DNA from: Methylophaga sp. OBS1
Lineage (GTDB): Bacteria > Pseudomonadota > Gammaproteobacteria > Nitrosococcales > Methylophagaceae
Reading direction: 5' to 3'
Assembly: GCF_026319365.1 (NCBI RefSeq)
Contig: NZ_JAPDMS010000005.1
Span: forward strand, 158,178 to 222,177
DNA: 64,000 nucleotides
Positions within the stretch are counted from its first letter, which is position 1; each line of letters opens with the position of its first letter. A program made the position numbers and the translations under genes. Below, in pieces: positions 26,995-34,763 of this stretch. The notes under the pieces were generated by a model, which worked only from the letters and a program-made list of their open reading frames with translations, had not been told where the DNA came from and did no database searches.

Positions 26995-27969
26995 ATGCAA
27001 CGTCGGGACTTTCTTTTAAGTTTAGCCTCGCTGAGTGTGTTCACTCAGCGGCTTTCGGCGGACGTACATCAGGCAACGGGGCTTGTGCTTGATGAGGGCT
27101 ATCTTAAACACCACATTTCTCCGGCGCATCCCGAATCGCCTGCTCGCTACCGTGCCATTCAACAGGCGCTTGAAGACGCACCCTGGGCGTCTTCCCTGAT
27201 TAGACTCAATCCGCAAGCATTGGCTTCATCAAAACCCTGGTTATCGACGATACACAGCAAGGAACATCTCAGCGGTATTGGCCAGAATCCGGCCACGTTT
27301 GATAATGCTCTGCTGGCAACGGCAGGTATTCTGTCGGCAGTGGACGCGGTGATGCAATCCAGAGTCAGGAATGCTTTTTGTGCTTCCAGGCCACCGGGCC
27401 ACCATGCTACCAATAGTGGTAAAGAGGAAGGTTTTTGCTACTTCAATCATATTGCTGTGGCAGCGCGTTATGCCCAGCAGCAGTATGCGCTTCAAAGAAT
27501 ACTGATTATTGACTGGGACTATCACCATGGCAACGGAACAGAATGGGCTTTTTACCGGGACCCCTCAGTTCTGTTTTTTTCCACGCATAATCAGTTTGCC
27601 TATCCGGGCACTGGCAGTCCTGAGCGAATAGGTGAGGGGCCGGGAGAAGGATTTAACATCAATGTGCATCTTGATTGTGGCTGTGATGATGACACCATAC
27701 TGTCAAGCTTTGAACAGTCTCTTCGCCCGGCACTGGAAAGCTTCAAACCGGAATTGATTTTAATTTCTGCCGGTTTCGACAGCAGAGAGGATGACCTGCT
27801 GGGTTGTTTTAAAGTGACTGACGATGGTTTTTATCAACTCACCCGTTGGGTGATGACGATGGCGGATAAATATTGTGATGGCCGGATTGTGTCGCTACTT
27901 GAGGGCGGCTACAACATTAAGGGTAACAGCCGTGCCGCACTCAGCCACCTCCGGGCTCTGATGCAATGA
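26995..27969 (+). CDS. Tat-exported histone-deacetylase-fold amidohydrolase
   Basis: 324 residues. Catalytic motifs of the class II HDAC / acetylpolyamine amidohydrolase family are intact: RPPGHHA (His-His pair, about residue 137), DWDYHHGNG (zinc ligands, about residue 174), ISAGFDSRE (zinc Asp, about 262) and EGGYN. The N-terminus MQRRDFLLSLASLSVF is a twin-arginine (Tat) signal followed by a hydrophobic core, so the folded, metal-loaded enzyme is predicted to be periplasmic, which is unusual for the family. The substrate (acetylpolyamine or other N-acyl compound) cannot be read from sequence. Confidence 0.88.
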   Translation: MQRRDFLLSLASLSVFTQRLSADVHQATGLVLDEGYLKHHISPAHPESPARYRAIQQALEDAPWASSLIRLNPQALASSKPWLSTIHSKEHLSGIGQNPATFDNALLATAGILSAVDAVMQSRVRNAFCASRPPGHHATNSGKEEGFCYFNHIAVAARYAQQQYALQRILIIDWDYHHGNGTEWAFYRDPSVLFFSTHNQFAYPGTGSPERIGEGPGEGFNINVHLDCGCDDDTILSSFEQSLRPALESFKPELILISAGFDSREDDLLGCFKVTDDGFYQLTRWVMTMADKYCDGRIVSLLEGGYNIKGNSRAALSHLRALMQ

Positions 27970-28089
27970 GAAGTGAAGTCAATTTTCTGACATTTGCTTC
28001 GATCATACCTCTACAGGGCTTCTTTTTTTAAAACCTGAACACTATTATAAAATTATAACTCTATGTTTTAAATAGTTATTTTTGCTTTA

Positions 28090-28115
28090 CTCCACACCGA
28101 ATTAGTGGTGTGGAG
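28090..28115. other. Hairpin in the rpfF upstream region
   Basis: Perfect 9-bp inverted repeat CTCCACACC - 8-nt loop - GGTGTGGAG, about 100 bp before the rpfF start and without a T tail. An operator or RNA hairpin is more likely than a terminator; it does not fit a CRP-type TGTGA-N6-TCACA site. Confidence 0.5.
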
Positions 28116-28213
28116 CAGATTGGGCATAGTTTCTGCTAAGAACCTGTTGTAGCACCGAGAATGCAGTGTTCAGCTGGCTTCAAGGTCATCACCAGCAGTT
28201 CAAGGAGAACGAA

Positions 28214-29110
28214 ATGAATGCCACAGCCCGATTGAAAGACACGCCTTCAGATGTTCAGGCGCCTGAGCGTGGTGAATACGCCCAGTTAAAAACGTTTTAT
28301 GACAGCAAGTACAAAACCGGATGGTTCGCCATGAAAGGGTCGCCCAGGCCGTGTTTTACGCCGACCCTGCTCAAAAATATTTCTTCCTATTTTGCCCATG
28401 TCAGGCAGGAGATGTTGCAGACACAGGGCCAGCAATATGACTATCTGGTTTTGTCATCGGATATCGATGGTGTCTTTAATCTGGGAGGCGACCTGGATTT
28501 GTTCTCAGGATTAATCAAAAACAAAGACGCTGATGGCCTGTTGAATTATGCCGTCAGTTGTATCGATGTGCTCTACGCCAACATGGTTCATTTGAATACG
28601 GAGCTGACGACCATCGCGCTAGTGAAAGGTGATGCACTGGGTGGTGGTTTCGAGGCGGCGCTCTCAAGTAATGTACTGATTGCCGAAAAAGGCACTAAGC
28701 TGGGCCTGCCAGAAGTCTTGTTTAATTTATTCCCGGGGATGGGGGCTTATTCGCTGCTATCAAGAAAAATAGGGACCGCACAGGCAGAAAAGATGATTCT
28801 CTCCGGACACCTGTATTCGGCTGAAGAACTGCATGAACTGGGTGTGGTTGATGTGCTGGCTGAAAAGGGCGATGGAGAATTAGCGGTCTATCGCTATATT
28901 CAGAAGGCTTCCAAGGCGCACAACAGTCATCAGGCATTACGCCGAGTACGGGACTTGTGCAATCCGGTCAGCTATGACGAGCTGTTAGATATTACCAAGG
29001 TCTGGGTTGAGTCTGCGTTGAAGCTGCAATCCCGGGATCTCAGAATGATGGAACGCTTGGTCCAGCGCCAGTCACAACGATCAGAACAGGCCGTCGCGGT
29101 TAATGTTTAG
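28214..29110 (+). CDS. rpfF: DSF synthase RpfF (crotonase family)
   Basis: 298 residues. RpfF makes cis-2-unsaturated fatty-acid signals (diffusible signal factor) from 3-hydroxyacyl-ACP by combined dehydratase and thioesterase activity. Both catalytic glutamates are present: Glu147 in GDALGGGFEAAL and Glu167 in LGLPEVLFNLFPGMGAYS, 20 residues apart as in Xanthomonas RpfF (141 and 161). The N-terminal PRPCFTPTLL also matches. AAGGAG precedes the ATG. It faces rpfC, with an 11-nt overlap of the 3' ends, the same gene set as the classical rpf cluster. Confidence 0.94.
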   Translation: MNATARLKDTPSDVQAPERGEYAQLKTFYDSKYKTGWFAMKGSPRPCFTPTLLKNISSYFAHVRQEMLQTQGQQYDYLVLSSDIDGVFNLGGDLDLFSGLIKNKDADGLLNYAVSCIDVLYANMVHLNTELTTIALVKGDALGGGFEAALSSNVLIAEKGTKLGLPEVLFNLFPGMGAYSLLSRKIGTAQAEKMILSGHLYSAEELHELGVVDVLAEKGDGELAVYRYIQKASKAHNSHQALRRVRDLCNPVSYDELLDITKVWVESALKLQSRDLRMMERLVQRQSQRSEQAVAVNV

Positions 29111-31634
29111 TCTGATAGGGAGCCACGGCCAGTGCCTCCCTGATGGTATTAAGTGTGTCGTCAAAAACGTGGTTCAGCGTCTCAACCAGTTCGATCATTT
29201 CGGCAGAATTGATTTGAGCTGGTTTGAGGGTTTCTGCCTGTCTGCATAAATTTGCCAGGGTCACTGCGCCAAGCTCCGTTGATGTGCCTTTGAGGGCGTG
29301 CAGACTTTCGCGGTATTGATAGTAATCATCCCTGACGGCCTCATTGATAATCGACAGGTGCTTGCGACCGTCTTCAATAAAACTATCGAGTAGATTATGC
29401 ATAAACTGTTCGCCACCGCCCAGCGTTCTCAGATCACTGAGATGCTGATAATCAATGAGAGATGTATCCGTGTCTGACGTTGCCTGTTGTGAGACTTCCT
29501 GTTCGGGCAGTTGTCTGGAAAAACGGGCGATATGAGTCAACAGTTGTTTTGAATTGATAGGCTTTGTCAGGAAAAAATCCGCTCCGGCTTCTTCCGAACG
29601 CCGCTGTGCTTCCGGCGTGGCATCTGCTGTGAGCATGATCGACGGTATGTTTCTGGAGGCATCCATAAACCGCAGCGCCTGCAGAATTTCTACGCCAGAA
29701 TATTCAGGCATATTCATATCCAGAATCAATAAATCGATTTGCTGAAAGTGTTCGCTGATTAAGTCCATGGCCTGCTCACCATTGCCGGCAAGCAGGATTT
29801 TGTGCCCCAGTTTGCTGAGCATACCTTCCAGGACTCTCTGATTCACCTGGTTATCTTCGGCAATCAAAATCGTCAGCTCGCGCTCATTGCTGGCCTGAGC
29901 ATGATAGAAGTCATTCAGGCTGATGATATTACCGCCTGCCTGGTGGAAGGCTTCAACTGCATGCAGCGCGTTGAACAAAACGCGTTTGTCACTGACATCA
30001 TGGATTGCAGAAAGGTAAAAATCACTCAGTTCGTTATCAGCCAGCACGGTTTCCTGGTCTGCTATCAGAATCAGCGAAAGGTGTGCCAGTTGAGATTCCT
30101 GCGCCAGCATTTGCGCATATTGAACCGGTGTGATTGCCGACATCGCCTGCGATTCGATGATCAGGGTCGTAAATGGTTCCTCGGCACTGATGGCATTCAT
30201 CAGTGACGTCATTGCCTGCGCTGATGAGTGAACGCGTTCGTGGGGGACGTGCCAACTGTCAAGGTGTTGCGCCATTGCGGCAACGGTCTGATCACCGGCA
30301 AATATAAGCACTTTCTGATCGGTTAATTCCAAAGCGTCCTCAGAGTGTGTTTCAAAAGTCAGTTCGAACCAGAATGTGGTGCCGATCCCCAGTTGACTCT
30401 CTACTCCTATCTCTCCTCCCATCAATTCAACAAGTTGTTTGGAGATCGTGGTACCAAGTCCTGTCCCCTGGTATTTAACGGTTCCGCCATTGTTAGCTTG
30501 AGTGAAATCTTCAAAAATCTTTTCCAGATATTCCTCGGAAATGCCGATACCGGTGTCCTTAACTTCAAACCTGATACGAGTTTGGCTGTTTATTGTATCA
30601 GGCTGCACCTGTCTGATGAGAAGCTTGACGGCGCCTTTATCGGTGAACTTGACGGCATTGCCGAGCAGATTTATCAGCACCTGGCGAAGGTGTTGCGGAT
30701 CACCGACAAGACGATAATCAATGCGTGAATCTATACAGTGGCTGACACGTAAACCTTTTGACTCTCCCATCGCAGACTGTAGCTGGATGATGTTGTTGAC
30801 CAGACCATGCAAGTCAAAAGCTTCGTGGGCAATATGGATTTTACCGGCTTCAATTTTGGAAATATCCAGTACGTTTTCGATCAGACCGAGCAGGGTATTG
30901 GCTGAATTACGCATGATATTGACGAATTCATGCTGTTGTCGGTTCAGATCCGTTTCACCCAGTAAATCAGCCACACCAATGACGCCATTCAGCGGTGTTC
31001 GGAGTTCATGTGACATATTGGCAAGGAAGCGGCTTTTAGCTTCATTCGCCAGTTTTGCGGTGCGGATCGCGGCATGCAGCTTGTTAATCAGAAACGCGGA
31101 GTAGAGTGGAATCAGTAACAATAACAACAGCAGGCTGTAACCAATCGGTTTGTGATGAATATCTGCCCAGTACTGACCATTGAGTAAGACGATGGTAAAA
31201 CCGATAATGCCGACAGCCAGCGAGATATACAGATAGCGGCTACCGTAACGGAAACCGTTACCCAGTATCACCCAGAGATAAATAACAAATAGAAAGACAC
31301 TTTCATCACCGGCGAAAAACATCAGAATCGACAGTGAGGTTAAGTCCAGCAAAATGCCGGCAATCCGCCTGACAGAAGAGGGTCGTGGATTGAGAAAAAT
31401 GGCGATGGCAATAACGATGGCGCCGGTGTAGTAACCCAGTGTGATCAGGCTGGGGGTTGAGAACAATGTTTGATGCCACTGTTCCCCACTGGCCCAGGGA
31501 ACACCGAAATAAAGAAAAATAGCGAGACCGATAGCGAGGCGGATTTTTATCGCCTGTTCAGGTTCACTATCTCCTGTCTGGGGCAGGAAGCCCTTCTTCT
31601 TTTGGTTTGACTCGGCCTTGAGCGCTTCATCCAT
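29100..31634 (-). CDS. rpfC: Hybrid sensor kinase RpfC (DSF receptor)
   Basis: 844 residues. About five membrane helices (residues about 35-190) with short loops, which is the DSF-sensing input module type of RpfC. Then HisKA with His209 in SHELRTPLNG, an HATPase (about 320-440), a receiver with Asp639 in LLILDMNMPEYSG and an HPt domain with His779 in LHALKGTS. This is the full phosphorelay set of Xanthomonas RpfC. Its start overlaps the rpfG stop region by 8 nt, so the two are co-transcribed as rpfG-rpfC. Confidence 0.92.
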   Translation of the reverse strand: MDEALKAESNQKKKGFLPQTGDSEPEQAIKIRLAIGLAIFLYFGVPWASGEQWHQTLFSTPSLITLGYYTGAIVIAIAIFLNPRPSSVRRIAGILLDLTSLSILMFFAGDESVFLFVIYLWVILGNGFRYGSRYLYISLAVGIIGFTIVLLNGQYWADIHHKPIGYSLLLLLLLIPLYSAFLINKLHAAIRTAKLANEAKSRFLANMSHELRTPLNGVIGVADLLGETDLNRQQHEFVNIMRNSANTLLGLIENVLDISKIEAGKIHIAHEAFDLHGLVNNIIQLQSAMGESKGLRVSHCIDSRIDYRLVGDPQHLRQVLINLLGNAVKFTDKGAVKLLIRQVQPDTINSQTRIRFEVKDTGIGISEEYLEKIFEDFTQANNGGTVKYQGTGLGTTISKQLVELMGGEIGVESQLGIGTTFWFELTFETHSEDALELTDQKVLIFAGDQTVAAMAQHLDSWHVPHERVHSSAQAMTSLMNAISAEEPFTTLIIESQAMSAITPVQYAQMLAQESQLAHLSLILIADQETVLADNELSDFYLSAIHDVSDKRVLFNALHAVEAFHQAGGNIISLNDFYHAQASNERELTILIAEDNQVNQRVLEGMLSKLGHKILLAGNGEQAMDLISEHFQQIDLLILDMNMPEYSGVEILQALRFMDASRNIPSIMLTADATPEAQRRSEEAGADFFLTKPINSKQLLTHIARFSRQLPEQEVSQQATSDTDTSLIDYQHLSDLRTLGGGEQFMHNLLDSFIEDGRKHLSIINEAVRDDYYQYRESLHALKGTSTELGAVTLANLCRQAETLKPAQINSAEMIELVETLNHVFDDTLNTIREALAVAPYQTKH

Positions 31635-32772
31635 TTGAGACTATCTCATCACCGGGTTCGTCTGCATAATCGGCCTGAATCTGTTTGATATTGTCGATGC
31701 GTTGTATAAATGCGTCGACACATGCTGGATCCAGGTGGCTGCCGGCCTGTTTCTGAATGTAGGCGATGGCTTCATCGGTATCCCAGGCATGTTTGTAGGG
31801 TCTGGACGAGACCAGGGCATCAAACACATCAGCCACGGCAACTACACGCGCAATCAGCGGGATTTCTTCACCCTTGAGACCATTGGGGTAGCCTTTACCG
31901 TCAAACCGCTCATGGTGGTTAAGGGCAATAATGGCACCGATTTGCATATAACGCGATTGACTATCGGAGAGAATAGCGTGGCCGATTGTGGTGTGGGTCA
32001 TCATGATGTCCCACTCGTATTCATTCAGTTTGCCGGGTTTAAGCAGGATACCGTCTGGTATACCGATCTTGCCGATATCATGCATGGGAGCGGCATATTC
32101 CAGATCATCGCATTCTTCTTTGCTGAATTTGCCCATGGCCTCTGCAATTTGCCGTGAATATTTGGCCATCCGCAGTACATGGTTGCCAGTGCCTTCATCA
32201 CGATACTCGCCGGCTCGGGCAAGACGCAGAATGGTCTCTTTTTCACGCTGGATGATTTGTTCGGTGGCGACTTCGACTTGTCTCGCCAGCCAGTCTGCAC
32301 GATCCTGGATGATCAGATGCTGTTCATGCATTTTAAGCAGGTTCCGGCAACTGGTGCGACATTCAATCTGGTCAATCGGACGGGTGAGAAAAGCGGTTGC
32401 GCCGGCTTCAAGTGCCTCATAGCGGACTTCTTTTTCGCTCACCACGGTGATCATCATGATGGGCACGCTCTCACAATGCGGTTTTTTTCTGATAGCGCGA
32501 ATGAGTTCAATACCGTCAATCTGCGGCATGCGGTAGTCGGTAATGATCAGGTCAGGCTCGTGTTGTTCGACCCAGTCCAGTGCTTCCAGAGGGCTGCCTA
32601 AAGCAGTGACATCGAGCTTATCGTCGACTTGCTGAATGATTTTCTGCAGAATCGTCCGGCCGGTTGTTTGATCATCAATGATCAGGACCTTCTTTTTCTT
32701 TTTCAGAATACTCTGCCTCCTGGCACTCATATACGGCTGATTACTGAGCTGTTCTGTGTCGTTGCCAGTCAA
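31627..32772 (-). CDS. rpfG: Response regulator / c-di-GMP phosphodiesterase RpfG
   Basis: 381 residues (Xanthomonas RpfG 378). Receiver with Asp79 (LIITDYRMPQIDG), then HD-GYP: His231-Asp232 in MHDIGKIG and GYP at 294-296 in FDGKGYPNG, all intact. Phosphotransfer from RpfC is known to activate c-di-GMP hydrolysis in this family, linking DSF sensing to c-di-GMP level. First gene of the rpfG-rpfC unit. Confidence 0.93.
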   Translation of the reverse strand: MTGNDTEQLSNQPYMSARRQSILKKKKKVLIIDDQTTGRTILQKIIQQVDDKLDVTALGSPLEALDWVEQHEPDLIITDYRMPQIDGIELIRAIRKKPHCESVPIMMITVVSEKEVRYEALEAGATAFLTRPIDQIECRTSCRNLLKMHEQHLIIQDRADWLARQVEVATEQIIQREKETILRLARAGEYRDEGTGNHVLRMAKYSRQIAEAMGKFSKEECDDLEYAAPMHDIGKIGIPDGILLKPGKLNEYEWDIMMTHTTIGHAILSDSQSRYMQIGAIIALNHHERFDGKGYPNGLKGEEIPLIARVVAVADVFDALVSSRPYKHAWDTDEAIAYIQKQAGSHLDPACVDAFIQRIDNIKQIQADYADEPGDEIVSNG

Positions 32773-32948
32773 GATAACGTTACCTCATTATCGTGGCGTT
32801 TCTGACTGTGCATCCCGCAATGTTAGCCACATCTCTCTGCCGGCTTGTCCGTGACTCCTAGCAGCCGGTGTTCTTATCGTTGTTATGATCCATTTCTAAG
32901 AAGGATTATCCGCTCCATTATCGCCATTGATAATCATTTCGTCCAGCA

Positions 32949-33572
32949 TCAAAAAGCCCGGCGAAATGTCAGGTTATAACGGTATTGCCCAGTGAGAGGA
33001 TGATGTGAGAGTTTGACCGGCTGGATGCCATGAAAGCGCAGACGATCAATACCGCCCCAGACAACGACATCACCGTGTTGTAACAGATAATGCTCGGGTT
33101 TGTCTCGTCTTTGCAGTCCACCAAACAGGAAGATAGCTGGTACGCCCAATGATACTGACACGATAGGGGCGGAAAAATCCTTTTCGTCCTTGTCCTGATG
33201 CAGTCCCATCCCGGCTCTGGGTTGGTAACAGTTGATCAGACAGACATCGGGATCAAAGTCTTCAAAGCCACAACTCGCAGCGGCCCTGCTGGCCAGGGTT
33301 TTAAAAAATAGCGGCATATCAGGCCAGGCCTGTCCTGTTTCCGGATCGGTCTGCTGATAGCGGTAACCACGCCGGTCAGTGACCCAGCCACAGTCACCAC
33401 AGTTGCTCAGTTGTGCTGCCATTTTAAAGCCCCTTGGCGTGGACATTTGGCGGAAAGGGGCTGCTGCCGTGATTTGCTGGATAGCCGCTAGTAGCGCCTG
33501 GTCTTCAGCTGACGCAAAACCAGGCAGGATAAAACTGTCTTCACTGATTTGCCTGATACCGGGTTCGCTCAT
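32949..33572 (-). CDS. alkB: AlkB-type 2-oxoglutarate/Fe(II) dioxygenase
   Basis: 207 residues. It has the AlkB dioxygenase motifs: LINCYQPRAGMGLHQDKDE with the His-x-Asp iron ligands (about residue 125), IVSVSLGVPAIFLFGG, the distal His in RLRFHGIQPVK, and the C-terminal YRYNLTFRR with the two 2-oxoglutarate-binding arginines. It repairs N-alkylated bases by oxidative demethylation. Its ATG overlaps the stop codon of the upstream flavoprotein gene (ATGA). In a methylotroph it would counter methylation damage to DNA (inference). Confidence 0.92.
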   Translation of the reverse strand: MSEPGIRQISEDSFILPGFASAEDQALLAAIQQITAAAPFRQMSTPRGFKMAAQLSNCGDCGWVTDRRGYRYQQTDPETGQAWPDMPLFFKTLASRAAASCGFEDFDPDVCLINCYQPRAGMGLHQDKDEKDFSAPIVSVSLGVPAIFLFGGLQRRDKPEHYLLQHGDVVVWGGIDRLRFHGIQPVKLSHHPLTGQYRYNLTFRRAF

Positions 33573-34546
33573 AGTTGCTTTAGCTTTTCCCCCAGCTTGA
33601 GACCGCTGGTGAAGGCAGCCTCGACCCGGCCTTTGATACACCAGTCACCACAGGCGGCTAACTGTAGTTCGGGGTCGATGTAATAAGCGGGGAGTGTCTG
33701 TTTAGGCAGGTTGGCATAAACCCAGCGTTTCAGGTCCACAGCCTCGATTAACTGGGGATCGAGGCCGGTTACGTTAATGACACTGTCAATCAGATGCTGT
33801 TTGACCCATTCAATATCGTCATTTAGATGTGCCTGGGCCCATTTGTTTGTTGCATGAATCATCAGGCTGTGTCCCTGACGACCCGGTTTGCTGCTGTTGA
33901 CAGAGATCCAGCTGATATCGGCATTTTTAACCAGTGCGGCTTCAAACGCTAATGCCGGATCTGCTTTCAGGCTCAGCATCAGGGCATAACAGGGTTTCAT
34001 CTTTGCGTCTGCAACCGCTTTATAGTCGGAAAATTCGGGCGGTAACAGTGACAGCGTCTGTGGCGCAGGCAAAGTCAGGGCCACCCAGTCAAAGGGGCCG
34101 TATGATTGTCCCCGGGTATCCTGGAGTTGCCAGCTGTTATCCTGGCGCAACAGTTCGATAATTTCAGTGTTGTAATGGATGGGGTGTGACTGTGCCATCG
34201 CGCGCCCGATGGCCGCCATATCGGGTATACCGACATAATGCGGATATTCTTCATCCCACTGTCGATGAGCCTGGACAACAGGGCCATCCATCTCAACAAA
34301 ACGGGCTTGCCAGTCGGCAGCATAGCCTTCAGCCATCATTTGCTGCATAAACTGTTTAAATTGCGGAGAGCGTGCGGTAAAAAACTGGGCGCCATGGTCA
34401 ATCGGCTGGTCAGCGATCATTCGGCTGGCAACCCGGCCGCCGGGAGCGACTGATTTCTCAAACAGGTGGTAGTCAATGTGGCTTGGGAGCCGGCGGGCCA
34501 GTGACAAGGCGCTGATACCTGCTCCGATAATTGCAATTGATTTCAT
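33569..34546 (-). CDS. Renalase-like FAD-dependent oxidoreductase
   Basis: 325 residues. N-terminal FAD-binding Rossmann motif IAIIGAGISALSLARRL (residues 4-20), EKSVAPGGRVASRM with the second glycine-rich segment, DHGAQFFTAR near residue 50, and a C-terminal AACGDWCIKGRVEAAFTSGLKL, typical of the bacterial renalase-like / NAD(P)-binding flavoprotein group. Bacterial renalases oxidise off-pathway dihydro forms of NAD(P)H. Translationally coupled to the alkB-type gene. Confidence 0.88.
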   Translation of the reverse strand: MKSIAIIGAGISALSLARRLPSHIDYHLFEKSVAPGGRVASRMIADQPIDHGAQFFTARSPQFKQFMQQMMAEGYAADWQARFVEMDGPVVQAHRQWDEEYPHYVGIPDMAAIGRAMAQSHPIHYNTEIIELLRQDNSWQLQDTRGQSYGPFDWVALTLPAPQTLSLLPPEFSDYKAVADAKMKPCYALMLSLKADPALAFEAALVKNADISWISVNSSKPGRQGHSLMIHATNKWAQAHLNDDIEWVKQHLIDSVINVTGLDPQLIEAVDLKRWVYANLPKQTLPAYYIDPELQLAACGDWCIKGRVEAAFTSGLKLGEKLKQL

Positions 34547-34763
34547 GACACGCTTTCCTTAATCAACATCGCTCGGACAGGTGAGAGTATGAAAAGTGCC
34601 GCTACTACGGCAGCTTGAGGCAGATAAAACCGCGGTTTTTATTGAGCAGTGAAGTGATAGCTACCGCTCATTGATCTGGTCCTTTTCTCACTGAATTGAC
34701 CGGGCCTGCATCGCTGATGGGGTGATGTCGAGGACCGCAACGGCACCGTCACAGCTTAGGCTC

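Noticed and set aside
28214..29110. Ordinary enoyl-CoA hydratase
   Set aside because: Catalytic Glu spacing, the FNLFPGMGAYS stretch and the facing rpfC-rpfG genes point to RpfF.
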